From NCBI RefSeq assembly GCF_006438965.1, contig NZ_RCZM01000003.1, positions 62,001-126,000 on the forward strand: a DNA stretch of 64,000 nt. The letters run 5' to 3'. Shown here in pieces: positions 7,600 to 16,234 of this stretch. The position numbers were made by a program, and so were the translations under genes. The stretch is from Pedococcus bigeumensis. Its GTDB lineage: Bacteria; Actinomycetota; Actinomycetes; Actinomycetales; Dermatophilaceae. The notes under the pieces were generated by a model that saw nothing but the letters and a program-made list of their open reading frames with translations, searched no databases and had not been told where the DNA came from. Numbering within the stretch: position 1 is the stretch's first letter; every line of letters starts with the position of its first letter.

Positions 7600-9090
7600 A
7601 TGAGCACAGACACGCGCGCCGAGACCCAGCGCCTTGGTGTGGAGACCACTGGTATCGAGATCATCGACGAGGCCGATCGGACGGCCAAGCCGAAAGACCT
7701 CTTCTGGCCCTGGTTCGCGGCCAACGTCTCGGTTTTCGGGATCAGCTACGCCGGCTTCGTGCTCGGCTTCAAGATCTCGTTCTGGCAGTCCGTGCTCGTC
7801 ACGGTCGTCGGCGTCGTCGTGTCGTTCCTGCTCTGCGGACTCATCGCGATCGCCGGCAAACGCGGCTCGGCACCGACGATGATCCTGTCCCGCTCGGCGT
7901 TCGGCGTCACCGGACAGAAGGTGCCGGGGGTGATCTCCTGGCTGACCTCGATCGGGTGGGAGACCTTCCTGGCGATCCTCGCGACGCTGGCCACCGCAAC
8001 GATCTTCAAGCAGCTCGGCTGGGGTGGCGGCACCGGCACCAAGATCGTGGCGTGCGTCGTCGTCGCCGCGCTCATCGTGGCCGCCTCGGTGGCGGGCTAC
8101 CACATCATCATGAAGATGCAGTCGTACCTGACGTGGATCACGGGGATCGCGACGATTGCCTACATCGCGCTCACCATCGACGACGTCAAGATGGATGCCG
8201 TCAACGCGCTGCCGAGCGGGTCCAGCCAGCAGGTGGTCGGCGCCCTGGTCCTGGTGATGACCGGCTTCGGACTGGGCTGGATCAACATCGCGGCCGACTG
8301 GTCGCGCTACCAGCGCCGCGACGCCTCGGGCGCGTCCATCGTCGCCTGGAACACCTTCGGCGGAGCCCTCGCGCCCGTCGTCCTGGTCATCTACGGACTG
8401 CTCCTGGCGGGGTCCGACGAGAAGCTGCGCGACGGCATCCAGACTGACCCGATCGGCACCCTCGCCACGATCCTGCCGACGTGGTTCCTGCTGCCGTTCC
8501 TCGTGGCGGCGATCCTCGCGCTGGTCAGTGGCGCTGTGCTCGGCATCTACTCGTCTGGGCTCACCCTGCTGTCCCTCGGTGTGCGCATCCCCCGGACCCG
8601 GGCGGCCTTCGTCGACGGTGTCATCCTCACGGTGGGGACGATCTGGGTGGTCTTCTTCGCGAAGAGCTTCATCAACCCGTTCCAGTCGTTCCTCATCACG
8701 CTCGGCGTCCCCCTGGCGGCGTGGGCGGGGATCATGATCGCCGACCTCGTGCTGCGCAAGCGGGACTACGACGACGACGCGTTGTTCGACCCGAACGGCC
8801 GCTACGGCCGCTGGGACTGGACCTCGATCGGCATCATGGTCGTGGCGACCGTGCTGGGCTGGGGGCTGGTCGTCAACAGCTTCGCCGGTGACGCATCGTG
8901 GAACAACTGGCAGGGCTACCTGCTCGAGCCGCTCGGTCTGGGGAAGTTCGTCGACGACCCCGCGGGCCCCTACTGGGACGGCAACTGGCCCTACGCAAAC
9001 CTCGGCGTGCTGCTCGCCCTCGTGCTTTCCTTCGTGCTGACCCTGGTCCTGCGGCGCGGCACGGTGCGTCGTCAGGAGGCCGGCACGTGA
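7600..9090 (+). CDS. NCS1 family nucleobase permease (cytosine/purine type)
   Basis: 496 residues with about 12 hydrophobic segments. It shows the NCS1 family's conserved opening (DLFWPWFAANVSVFGISYAG) and the segment LSRSAFGVTGQKVPGVISWL. NCS1 carriers import cytosine, purines, allantoin, hydantoins or thiamine-related bases with Na+ or H+. The ATG at 7600 is chosen; the longer frame upstream is Arg/Cys-rich and unlike a permease. It overlaps the next gene by GTGA, so the two are translationally coupled and probably act on the same compound. Confidence 0.88.
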   Translation: MSTDTRAETQRLGVETTGIEIIDEADRTAKPKDLFWPWFAANVSVFGISYAGFVLGFKISFWQSVLVTVVGVVVSFLLCGLIAIAGKRGSAPTMILSRSAFGVTGQKVPGVISWLTSIGWETFLAILATLATATIFKQLGWGGGTGTKIVACVVVAALIVAASVAGYHIIMKMQSYLTWITGIATIAYIALTIDDVKMDAVNALPSGSSQQVVGALVLVMTGFGLGWINIAADWSRYQRRDASGASIVAWNTFGGALAPVVLVIYGLLLAGSDEKLRDGIQTDPIGTLATILPTWFLLPFLVAAILALVSGAVLGIYSSGLTLLSLGVRIPRTRAAFVDGVILTVGTIWVVFFAKSFINPFQSFLITLGVPLAAWAGIMIADLVLRKRDYDDDALFDPNGRYGRWDWTSIGIMVVATVLGWGLVVNSFAGDASWNNWQGYLLEPLGLGKFVDDPAGPYWDGNWPYANLGVLLALVLSFVLTLVLRRGTVRRQEAGT

Positions 9091-9638
9091 CTGGTCGCCC
9101 CTGGTTCGTGGCGATCGACATGCAGCGGGTCTTCGGCGACCCCTCCAGCGCCTGGTGCGCTCCCCGGTATGCCGCGGCCGCGACCAACGTGGTCCGGCTC
9201 GCGTCCCGCTTCGGTGACCGCGCGGTCTTCACCCGCTTCGTGGCACCGGCCGAGCCGACCGGGGCGTGGGTGCCGTACTACGAGGACTTCCCGTGGGCTC
9301 TTCAGCCGGCGGACAGCCGGCTGTACGAGCTGACCGACGATATCGCGGCCCAGGCGCAGACCACGGTCGCGGCCACGACGTTCGGCAAGTGGACCGCAGA
9401 CCTGCGGGCGGTGGTCGGCGAGCAGCCGACGCTCGTCGTGGCCGGGGTGGCGACCGACTGCTGTGTCGTGTCAACGGTTCTGGCTGCGGCCGATGCTGGT
9501 GCGTCGATCACTGTGGTGACCGACGCCTGCGCCGGGTCGACGGACGACAACCACCAGAAGGCCGTGGACGTGATGGCCCTCTACGGACCGCTGGTCACGT
9601 TGGCGAGCACCGCAGAGGTACTCGCCAACCTCGCGTGA
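9087..9638 (+). CDS. Isochorismatase-family cysteine hydrolase
   Basis: 183 residues with the Asp-Lys-Cys triad of the family: Asp in FVAIDMQRVF near residue 10, Lys in TTFGKWTADL near 95, and Cys in VAGVATDCCVVST near 118, preceded by the non-proline cis-peptide region. Members hydrolyse nicotinamide, N-carbamoylated amides, ureidoacrylate or isochorismate. The GTG at 9087 overlaps the permease stop and follows AGGAGG at 9074-9079. Pairing with an NCS1 permease suggests a nucleobase-breakdown amide or nicotinamide as substrate; this is inference. Confidence 0.85.
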   Translation: MTGRPWFVAIDMQRVFGDPSSAWCAPRYAAAATNVVRLASRFGDRAVFTRFVAPAEPTGAWVPYYEDFPWALQPADSRLYELTDDIAAQAQTTVAATTFGKWTADLRAVVGEQPTLVVAGVATDCCVVSTVLAAADAGASITVVTDACAGSTDDNHQKAVDVMALYGPLVTLASTAEVLANLA

Positions 9639-9666
9639 CCAGCACCCGGCCAGAGCTGACGTCGGG

Positions 9667-10167
9667 CTAGAACCCGCCGCCGGCCCAGGGCTGCACCGCC
9701 ATGGCATGGCTGTTGGCCAACGCCTTGGCCTCGGCACCCGCGTCCTCGAGCCTGGTCGTCTGCGGAGCACCGCCCTGGTCCACCCCCACGTAGGCGGGCT
9801 CCGGGTCGACACCGTCCCACGCGGCATACCCGGCGAAGCGGCCGAACATGGCCTCCGACTGGTTGACCGCCGAGGCGAGGGAGCGCAGCGTGGTCGGCTC
9901 ACAGGAGTCGAGAAAGCCGCGCGGGTTGCGACGCTCGCCGATGCTGACCAGACGAGCCACGGCAGCCGTGTCACCGGGGCCGAGTCGCTGCCCCGACACC
10001 AGCCCGTCCTGCACCGCCGTCAGGACGTGGGCACGAGCCCCTTCGGTGAGGCGGTCGAGCGCCTCGTGGTGAGCGGCCTGCAGCGCGTCCAGCGGCGCGG
10101 TGCGGAGCAGGAAGCGGTACTGCCGGACCGTCTGGTCCTCCGACGCACGATCAGCGTTGTTCCCCAT
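9667..10167 (-). CDS. Hypothetical protein, tandem paralogue 1 of 3
   Basis: 166 residues of a family I cannot name. After a short N-terminus comes TVRQYRFLLRTAPLDALQAA, then AHVLTAVQDGLVSGQRLGPGD, RLVSIGERRNPRGFLDSC, MFGRFAGYAAWDGVDPEP and a Gly-rich tail. No signal peptide or membrane segment; it is predicted soluble and mostly helical. The same blocks in the same order occur in the next two minus-strand genes, so the three arose by tandem duplication. The start ATG at 10167 gives a 14-residue lead before the conserved block. Confidence 0.8.
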   Translation of the reverse strand: MGNNADRASEDQTVRQYRFLLRTAPLDALQAAHHEALDRLTEGARAHVLTAVQDGLVSGQRLGPGDTAAVARLVSIGERRNPRGFLDSCEPTTLRSLASAVNQSEAMFGRFAGYAAWDGVDPEPAYVGVDQGGAPQTTRLEDAGAEAKALANSHAMAVQPWAGGGF

Positions 10168-10202
10168 GCCTCATAGTAGGTGAGGTCGGGCTCCGTCACG
10201 GG

Positions 10203-10625
10203 CTAACCGGGCAGCTGCCTGCGCAGGGCGGGGTCAGGGTCGAGGCCGTCCCAGTCCTCGTGGCCCTCGAGCAGGGGCAGCGCGGCTGGCCTGCTGATGA
10301 CCCGGTGGGCGAGCCGTTCGAGGGCTGCGTCGGTGAGCGCCGACACGAGGATGCCCGGGGTACGGGCCTCGCCGGCGGCGACGAGGTGGGCCAACCCGGC
10401 CACGTCGTCCACGGTGAGCTCCCGACCGCTGAGCAGGCGATCCTGCGCCGTCCGCAGGATGTGGGCGCGGATCAGTGGGTCGAGGGTGGCGATCGCCTCG
10501 CGGTGCAGGGTCTCGAGGGAGGCGAGGTCCGCCGTCCGAAGTAGATAGCGGTACTGCCGGACGTCGGGCCGCTCGACCGGGGCCAACGGCTCAACCGGAC
10601 GCCGCCTGAACAGCGTGATGCTCAC
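10203..10625 (-). CDS. Hypothetical protein, tandem paralogue 2 of 3
   Basis: 140 residues from the GTG at 10625 (a GTG at 10664 would add 13). The shared blocks are DVRQYRYLLRTADLASLETL, RAHILRTAQDRLLSGRELTVDD, HLVAAGEARTPGILVSAL and a shortened end, HEDWDGLDPDPALRRQLPG. It lacks the MFGRFAGYAAWDG helix of its sisters in recognisable form but keeps the DWDG...DP ending. This is the most divergent copy. Function is unknown. Confidence 0.75.
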   Translation of the reverse strand: MSITLFRRRPVEPLAPVERPDVRQYRYLLRTADLASLETLHREAIATLDPLIRAHILRTAQDRLLSGRELTVDDVAGLAHLVAAGEARTPGILVSALTDAALERLAHRVISRPAALPLLEGHEDWDGLDPDPALRRQLPG

Positions 10626-10759
10626 CTGACCGACGGTAGGCACCCGCGCGGTCAAAGGGCTCACCCAGAATGCGCTTTCGGACTCCCTCAGATGGTGGAT
10701 CTCACCTGGGCTGTCGGGGTTTCGGGAGGCGGGAGAGCGGACGGGTTCTCGGCGCCTGC

Positions 10760-11251
10760 TCAGTGGCCACCGAAGGCGGTGTCCGGCGAGCTCGGCCCGC
10801 CCGCGAAGTTGCGGTAGAGCACGTGCGCCACCAGGGCGTCGTGCCAGTGCTCACCGAACCCGCCGTCGACCCACTCACCACCTTCGGTGAGCTCGGGTTC
10901 GGCACCGTCCCACGCGGCATACCCACCGAACCGGCCGAACATCGCCTCGGCGACGATGACCGCCTCCGCGAGGGGCAGTAGCACAGTCGCGGAGCAGGCA
11001 CCCAGGAACTCACCCGGGCGGCGCCGCTCCCCCAGCGCGACGAGGTGGGCGATCGGTCGGACGTCGTCGGGCGACAGGCGCAGGCCCGCGACCAGACCGT
11101 CCTGCACGGCGCGCAGCACCATCGAGCGGCGGGACCGCGCCATCGGTGCGAGGACCTCGACATGCGCCTCCTCGAGGGCGTCGAGCGGGGCGGTACGCAG
11201 CAGGAAGCGGTACTGGCGCACCGACTGGTCCTCGCGCGATGGAGCCCACAC
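10760..11251 (-). CDS. Hypothetical protein, tandem paralogue 3 of 3
   Basis: 163 residues from the GTG at 11251. It contains SVRQYRFLLRTAPLDALEEA, MVLRAVQDGLVAGLRLSPDDV, HLVALGERRRPGEFLGACSA and MFGRFGGYAAWDGAEPEL, aligning over its full length with paralogue 1. The open frame continues upstream to 11590 as Arg-rich sequence overlapping other genes, which I discount. The ribosome binding site is weak. The C-terminus (HDALVAHVLYRNFAGG) is longer than in copy 2. Function is unknown; expression as one minus-strand unit with copies 1 and 2 is plausible. Confidence 0.75.
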   Translation of the reverse strand: MWAPSREDQSVRQYRFLLRTAPLDALEEAHVEVLAPMARSRRSMVLRAVQDGLVAGLRLSPDDVRPIAHLVALGERRRPGEFLGACSATVLLPLAEAVIVAEAMFGRFGGYAAWDGAEPELTEGGEWVDGGFGEHWHDALVAHVLYRNFAGGPSSPDTAFGGH

Positions 11252-11325
11252 AACCCGACGGTAACCCCGAGGCCGCCACCTGCGGAAGCCGCTGGAGGGC
11301 CCGGACGAGCGCCGCTCCAGCGTGC

Positions 11326-11472
11326 TCAGATCGGGGTGAACCCGAGCGCGATCGCAAACAGCGCGCCGCCGGTGACGACGCCCACCAGTCCCGCTCCCAG
11401 ACCGGCCAGCCATCGCTGGGTCAACCCCTCGGGAGCGCGCGCCGGTTGCCGTCTGCCCGCATGGGATTGGGT
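11326..11472 (-). CDS. Possible small membrane protein, start unresolved
   Basis: The frame ending at 11326 closes with TQRWLAGLGAGLVGVVTGGA and LFAIALGFTPI, one good hydrophobic segment of about 24 residues preceded by an Arg-rich stretch. This looks like a single-pass small protein. However, I see no ATG, GTG or TTG with a ribosome binding site between the purM stop and the hydrophobic segment. The frame upstream overlaps purM. A CTG near 11477, or coupling to purM, would be needed. Treat it as a candidate. Confidence 0.3.
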   Translation of the reverse strand, partial: TQSHAGRRQPARAPEGLTQRWLAGLGAGLVGVVTGGALFAIALGFTPI

Positions 11473-11474
11473 AC

Positions 11475-12590
11475 TCAGCTGGTGGGGTGGTCCCCGACCA
11501 GCTGCACCGCGCCGCCTTCGACGCCCTTGGCGCCGCGGACCACCTCGTGGCCACCGTCCACCGGCGCGTCCTCGGCTCCCGTGACCGCACCGATCACCCA
11601 TGCAGGTATGCCGCGCCCCTCGAGCTCGCGGGTGGCGGCGTCGACCTGGTCGGCGGGGAGCATCGCCACGAAGCCGACGCCCATGTTGAGGGTGCGTTCG
11701 AGGTCGGCGCGGGGCACCTGGCCGAGGGCGCCGATCGTGGAGAACACCGCGGGCGGCGTCCAGGTCGAGCGGTCGAGCCGGGCGAAGACGTTGGGCGGCA
11801 GCACGCGAGCGAGGTTGGCGACGAGCCCGCCGCCGGTCACGTGGGAGAGGGCGTGCAGGTCGATGCCATCGGTGCGGATCAGGTCGAGGAGATCTGCTGA
11901 GTAGACCCGGGTCGGCGTGAGGAGCTCCTCGCCGAGGGTCTGGCCGAACTCCTCGACATGGCGGTCCAGCTGCCAGCCGGCCGCGCCAATCACCTTGCGC
12001 ACCAACGAGTATCCGTTGGAGTGCAGACCGCTAGAGCCGAGCGCCAGGACCACGTCGCCGGCGACCACGCGGTCGGGACCCAGCACGTCGGCATACTCCA
12101 CGACACCGGTGGCGGCACCCGCCACGTCGTACTCGTCGGGTTCCAGCAGCCCGGGGTGCTCGGCGGTCTCGCCACCCACGAGGGCGACCCGAGCCTGCTC
12201 GCAGGCGGCGGCGATGCCGGACACGATCGCGGCGATCCGCTCGGGCACGACCTTGCCCGTGGCGATGTAGTCGGTCATGAAGAGCGGTTCGGCTCCACAC
12301 ACCACGATGTCGTCGACGACCATGCCGACGAGGTCGAACCCGATCGTGTCGTGCCGGTCGAGCGCCTGCGCGATCGCGACCTTGGTCCCGACGCCGTCGG
12401 TGCTCGTCGCGAGGACGGGGCGGCTCATCCGCGCGATCGCCGAGGCGTCGAACATCCCGGCGAACCCGCCCAGACCCCCCAGGACTTCGGGACGGGTGGC
12501 CCGGCGCACCGAGGCCTTCATGAGCTCGACGGCCTTGTCACCGGCCTCGACGTCGACACCGGCGGAGGCATAGGTGATCGGCTCGCTCAC
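11475..12590 (-). CDS. purM: Phosphoribosylformylglycinamidine cyclo-ligase (AIR synthetase)
   Basis: 371 residues, full length. It closes the imidazole ring, converting FGAM and ATP to AIR in step five of purine synthesis. Family marks are YASAGVDVEAGDKAVELMK at the N-terminus, LGGFAGMFDAS, TDGVGTKVAIAQALDRHDTI, the metal/substrate segment GFDLVGMVVDDIVVCGAEP, VGGETAEHPGLL, GLHSNGYSLVRKV and HVTGGGLVANLARVLP. It lies immediately downstream of purF (48-bp gap), the standard actinobacterial purF-purM order, and is probably co-transcribed with it. Confidence 0.97.
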   Translation of the reverse strand: MSEPITYASAGVDVEAGDKAVELMKASVRRATRPEVLGGLGGFAGMFDASAIARMSRPVLATSTDGVGTKVAIAQALDRHDTIGFDLVGMVVDDIVVCGAEPLFMTDYIATGKVVPERIAAIVSGIAAACEQARVALVGGETAEHPGLLEPDEYDVAGAATGVVEYADVLGPDRVVAGDVVLALGSSGLHSNGYSLVRKVIGAAGWQLDRHVEEFGQTLGEELLTPTRVYSADLLDLIRTDGIDLHALSHVTGGGLVANLARVLPPNVFARLDRSTWTPPAVFSTIGALGQVPRADLERTLNMGVGFVAMLPADQVDAATRELEGRGIPAWVIGAVTGAEDAPVDGGHEVVRGAKGVEGGAVQLVGDHPTS

Positions 12591-12638
12591 GGGCCCAGCC
12601 TAGACGGGTACGACGGGGCGACCCGACGCGGTCCGGGG

Positions 12639-14198
12639 TCAGGGGCGGGTGAGGGCGTCCTCGGCGCCGCCGCGCACGCCGAACGAGACGCCGTCCACGT
12701 CGACGTCGCCCGAGCCGAGGTCGATCGGCAGGGTCTCGAAGAGGTTCTTGCCGAGCCGGCTCACGTCGGGCAGCTCGACCGGGTAGGAACCGGTGAAGCA
12801 GGCGGTGCAGAGGTTGGCCTTCGGCTGGTGGGTGGCCGAGACCATGCCCTCCTCGGAGATGTAGCCGAGCGAGTCGGCGCCGATCGAGGTGGCGATCTCC
12901 TCGACCGCGGCCCCGGTGGCGATCAGCTCCGCCCGGGTCGGGAAGTCGATGCCGAAGAAGCAGGGCCACTTGACCGGTGGAGCGGAGATCCGCAGGTGGA
13001 CCTCGGCGGCCCCGGCCTCGCGCAGCATGCGGACCACCGCGCGCTGGGTGTTGCCGCGCACGATGGTGTCGTCCACGACCACCAGCCGCTTGCCCTTGAT
13101 GACCTCGCGCAGTGGGTTGAGCTTGAGCCGGATCCCGAGCTGGCGGATGGTCTGGGACGGGGCGATGAAGGTGCGCCCGACGTAGGAGTTCTTGACCAGC
13201 CCCTGGCCGTAGGGGATGCCGGACTCCTGGGCGTAGCCGATCGCGGCCGGCGTCCCCGACTCGGGCGTCGGCATGACCATGTCGGCTTCGACCGGGTGCT
13301 CCCGGGCCAGGATCCGGCCCATCTCGACCCGGGCCTCGTGGACGCCGCGACCGTTGATCGTGGTGTCGGGGCGGGCCAGGTAGACGTACTCGAAGACGCA
13401 ACCGCTGGGCTTGGCCTCCGCGAACCGCTGCGAACGTAGGCCGTCCTCGTCGATGGCGACCATCTCGCCGGGCTCGATCTCGCGGATCAGCGAGGCGCCG
13501 ACGATGTCGAGCGCCGCGGTCTCCGAGGCCACCACCCAGCCACGCTCGAGTCGCCCGAGGACGAGCGGACGGAAGCCCTGGGGGTCGCGCGCGGCATACA
13601 GGGTGGTCTCGTCCATGAAGACGAAGCAGAAGGCGCCGTGCAGCTTGGGCAGGATGTCGAGCGCGGCAGCCTCGAGGGAGCGGTCGGGGTCGTCCGCGAG
13701 CAGGGCGGTGACCAGGGCGGTGTCGGTGGTGTTGCCCCGCAGCACCTCGCTGCCGCTGCTGCCGTAGCCGTCGGCCGCCCGCTCGGCCATCAGCTCGCGC
13801 AGCTCGGCCGAGTTGGTGAGGTTGCCGTTGTGGGCCAGGGCGACCGTGGACTCGGCGTGCCCTCCGAGGGTGGGCTGGGCGTTCTCCCAGGTGGAGCCCC
13901 CGGTCGTGGAGTAGCGGCAGTGCCCGACAGCCAGGTGTCCGCGCAGCGAGGCGAGCGATCGCTCGTTGAAGACCTGCGACACCAGCCCCATGTCCTTGTA
14001 GACCAGGATCGAGCGCCCGTCGGAGGTCGCGATCCCTGCCGACTCCTGCCCACGGTGCTGCAGGGCGTAGAGCCCGTAGTACGTCAGCTTGGCGACGTCC
14101 TCCCCTGGGGCCCAGACACCGAAGACCCCGCAGGCGTCCTGCGGGCCCTTCTCGCCGGGAAGCAGATCATGCGAGAGCTGTCCGTCGCCGCGTGCCAC
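12639..14198 (-). CDS. purF: Amidophosphoribosyltransferase (first step of purine synthesis)
   Basis: 519 residues from the GTG at 14198. It makes 5-phosphoribosylamine from PRPP and glutamine. The N-terminal propeptide of 22 residues precedes the Ntn nucleophile Cys23 (DACGVFGVWAPG), followed by HRGQESAGIATSD. The PRPP loop VVVDDTIVRGNT is near residue 355. Cysteines in CFFGIDFPT and NLCTACFTGSYP fit the 4Fe-4S-bearing, Bacillus-type class that is processed at the propeptide. It is the first gene of the purF-purM pair. Feedback inhibition by purine nucleotides is known for the family. Confidence 0.97.
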   Translation of the reverse strand: MARGDGQLSHDLLPGEKGPQDACGVFGVWAPGEDVAKLTYYGLYALQHRGQESAGIATSDGRSILVYKDMGLVSQVFNERSLASLRGHLAVGHCRYSTTGGSTWENAQPTLGGHAESTVALAHNGNLTNSAELRELMAERAADGYGSSGSEVLRGNTTDTALVTALLADDPDRSLEAAALDILPKLHGAFCFVFMDETTLYAARDPQGFRPLVLGRLERGWVVASETAALDIVGASLIREIEPGEMVAIDEDGLRSQRFAEAKPSGCVFEYVYLARPDTTINGRGVHEARVEMGRILAREHPVEADMVMPTPESGTPAAIGYAQESGIPYGQGLVKNSYVGRTFIAPSQTIRQLGIRLKLNPLREVIKGKRLVVVDDTIVRGNTQRAVVRMLREAGAAEVHLRISAPPVKWPCFFGIDFPTRAELIATGAAVEEIATSIGADSLGYISEEGMVSATHQPKANLCTACFTGSYPVELPDVSRLGKNLFETLPIDLGSGDVDVDGVSFGVRGGAEDALTRP

Positions 14199-14262
14199 GT
14201 GACTCAGTCTCCCACAGAGCCGAGCCGCGCCACTCCAGGTGGCAGCCGCGTCGCTCCGGGTG

Positions 14263-14487
14263 TCAGTCGCGTCGGTCGAGCAGCACCGCGACGACCGCGG
14301 CGAGCAGCCCGAAGACGAACGCCCCAGCGACGCCCAGGAAGAGCACCGCACTGGTGACGCTGTAGTCGTGGCCGTAGGTCGTCCCGTCGTCACTGCGGTA
14401 GGCGATCAGCGAGCCGACGACGAACCCCAGGATGACTCCGGTCGCGATGAACGCGACGAAGTTCGGGTAGCGGCGGGTGGGTGGCAC
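14263..14487 (-). CDS. Small two-helix membrane protein
   Basis: 74 residues from the GTG at 14487: VPPTRRYPNFVAFIATGVIL continues into a first transmembrane helix, then a polar loop (AYRSDDGTTYGHDYSV), then a second helix AVLFLGVAGAFVFGLLAAVV ending in LLDRRD. The basic N-terminus favours an N-in, C-in hairpin. It lies upstream of purF on the same strand, back to back with the SigK-type promoter of the oxidoreductase gene. No family is recognised, though similar small proteins are common next to purF in actinobacteria. Confidence 0.65.
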   Translation of the reverse strand: MPPTRRYPNFVAFIATGVILGFVVGSLIAYRSDDGTTYGHDYSVTSAVLFLGVAGAFVFGLLAAVVAVLLDRRD

Positions 14488-14533
14488 GTGCTCAACGCTA
14501 CCTGCGTCACCACCTCGTAATAGGTCGGGGACC

Positions 14534-14562
14534 CCATCCGGGGAGGGGTGCGAGTACGAATA
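14534..14562 (+). promoter_or_regulatory. SigK-type promoter of the molybdopterin oxidoreductase gene
   Basis: CCATCC at 14534-14539 and CGAATA at 14557-14562 are separated by 17 bp. This matches the mycobacterial SigK consensus as I recall it (CCATCC, 16-17 bp, CGAATA). The expected start of transcription, about 7 bp past the -10, falls on the ATG at 14569, which implies a leaderless mRNA. Confidence 0.75.
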
Positions 14563-14568
14563 GCAGAT

Positions 14569-16230
14569 ATGGAACACAACTCACGTCCGCCCGGCACCAA
14601 GAGCCAACGCGTCAGGTATGCCGTCAGCGGCGTGCTCGCGGCGGCCGCCGGGATGGCGGTGGGTCACCTCGTCGCCGCGTTCGTGAACCCGGCGGCGTCG
14701 CCCGTGCTCGCGGTGGGCTCCACCGTCATCGACGCCACCCCGACGCCGATCAAGGAGTGGGCCGTCCGGAACTTCGGGACCGCCGACAAGCCGGTCCTGC
14801 TGGGCAGCGTGACTCTCGTTGTCGTCATCGCGGCCGCAGTCATCGGGCTGGTGTCACGCACCAAGCCGAGTCTGGCCAACATCCTCGTGGTCGGCTTGGC
14901 CGCACTCGCCGGCCTCGCCGCGTGGTTCCGCCCGGCCTCCGCGACGTTCGACATCGTCCCTGCGTTCGTGACCGCCATCGTCGGAGTCATCACCCTCACC
15001 GGCCTGCGAGCGCTCATCCCCAACCTGCCCACCCCCGGTGCGGCGACGGCCAGCGGCCCCACGAGCGGCGCCGCGGGGACCCCGGCGACCGCGGCGACCG
15101 CGGCTGGCAGGGCCAGCCCCGCGCAGGAGTCGCCCCTCGACCACACGGCATACGCGAAGGGGGCCAGCGCCACGCCGGCTCGCCGCAACTTCCTCATCGG
15201 CGCCGCCGGTGTCACGGTCGGAGCCGCCGCGCTCGGCACCCTGGGCCAGAAGCTCGCCGCCCCTGCCACGCCGCCGTCCTCGGTCGCGCTCCCGGAGCCA
15301 CAGAACACGCTTGCGGCCCTCCCGACCGGGATCGAGGGCAAGGTCAAGGGCGTCAGCGCCTTCAGCACCCCACTCAACGACTTCTACCGGGTGGACACCG
15401 CGCTGGTCATCCCACGCATCGACGTCGACAAGTGGGTGCTGGAGATCGACGGAAAGGTCGACAAGAAGCTCTCGATCACGTTTGCCGAGCTGCTCAAGAT
15501 GCCGATGATCGAGAAGGACATCACGCTCAACTGCGTCAGCAACGAGGTGGGGGGCCCCTACATCTCCTCCACCCGCTGGCTGGGTGTCCGTGTGCGCGAC
15601 CTGCTCGAGCGCGCCGGAATCCAGGACGGGGTCGACCAGATCCTCAGCGAGTCCACCGACGGCATGACGATCTCGACCCCGGTCGAGGCCCTGACCGACG
15701 ACCGCGACGCGCTGATCGCGGTGGCGATGAACGGCCAGCCGCTGCCCACCCGCCATGGTTTCCCTGCGCGAATGGTCACCCCCGGGCTCTACGGCTTCGT
15801 GGGTGCCACCAAGTGGTTGACCAAGCTCACGGCGACGACGTATGCCGCGGAGAAGGCCTACTGGACCAAGCGCGACTGGGCGATCGACGGCACCGTGAAG
15901 ACGCAGGCGCGGATCGACACCCCCGCCGGACTCGCGACCTACAAGCCCGGCAAGGTCGCCATCGGCGGTGTCGCCTGGGCTCAGCTCCGTGGCATCAAGG
16001 AGGTCGAGGTGCGCGTCGACAACGGCCCGTGGCAGAAGGCCACCCTCGGCCCGGATGGCGGCACCGACTACTGGCGTCAGTGGTTCTGGGTGTGGGACGC
16101 GACGACCGGACGGCACGACCTGACCGTGCGGGCAACCGACGGCACCGGCCAGGTGCAGACCAAGGATCGGGCCGACCCCTTCCCCGGTGGCGCATCCGGC
16201 TGGCACTCGATCGTCGTCCTCGTCTCCTGA
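14569..16230 (+). CDS. Membrane-anchored molybdopterin-dependent oxidoreductase (sulfite oxidase fold)
   Basis: 553 residues. The N-terminal 155 residues hold about four transmembrane helices. A twin-Arg-like stretch (PARRNFLIGAAGVTVGAAALG) near residue 205 follows a Pro/Ala/Thr linker. The sulfite-oxidase-type Mo-cofactor domain comes next, with its molybdenum-ligating Cys322 in LNCVSNEVGGPYIS, and then the C-terminal Ig-like dimerisation domain (VEVRVDNGPWQKATLG, WFWVWDATTGRHDLTVRATD). Predicted to act outside the membrane on an S-, N- or C-oxide; the substrate is unknown. The ATG at 14569 is supported by the promoter position. The genes that follow are fasciclin, sigK and rskA. Confidence 0.88.
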   Translation: MEHNSRPPGTKSQRVRYAVSGVLAAAAGMAVGHLVAAFVNPAASPVLAVGSTVIDATPTPIKEWAVRNFGTADKPVLLGSVTLVVVIAAAVIGLVSRTKPSLANILVVGLAALAGLAAWFRPASATFDIVPAFVTAIVGVITLTGLRALIPNLPTPGAATASGPTSGAAGTPATAATAAGRASPAQESPLDHTAYAKGASATPARRNFLIGAAGVTVGAAALGTLGQKLAAPATPPSSVALPEPQNTLAALPTGIEGKVKGVSAFSTPLNDFYRVDTALVIPRIDVDKWVLEIDGKVDKKLSITFAELLKMPMIEKDITLNCVSNEVGGPYISSTRWLGVRVRDLLERAGIQDGVDQILSESTDGMTISTPVEALTDDRDALIAVAMNGQPLPTRHGFPARMVTPGLYGFVGATKWLTKLTATTYAAEKAYWTKRDWAIDGTVKTQARIDTPAGLATYKPGKVAIGGVAWAQLRGIKEVEVRVDNGPWQKATLGPDGGTDYWRQWFWVWDATTGRHDLTVRATDGTGQVQTKDRADPFPGGASGWHSIVVLVS

Positions 16231-16234
16231 ACTT

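Noticed and set aside
11958-13439. Plus-strand frame of 493 residues opposite purM and purF
   Set aside because: Antisense shadow of two certain purine genes with typical GC-frame composition (Gly/Asp/Val/Leu/His).
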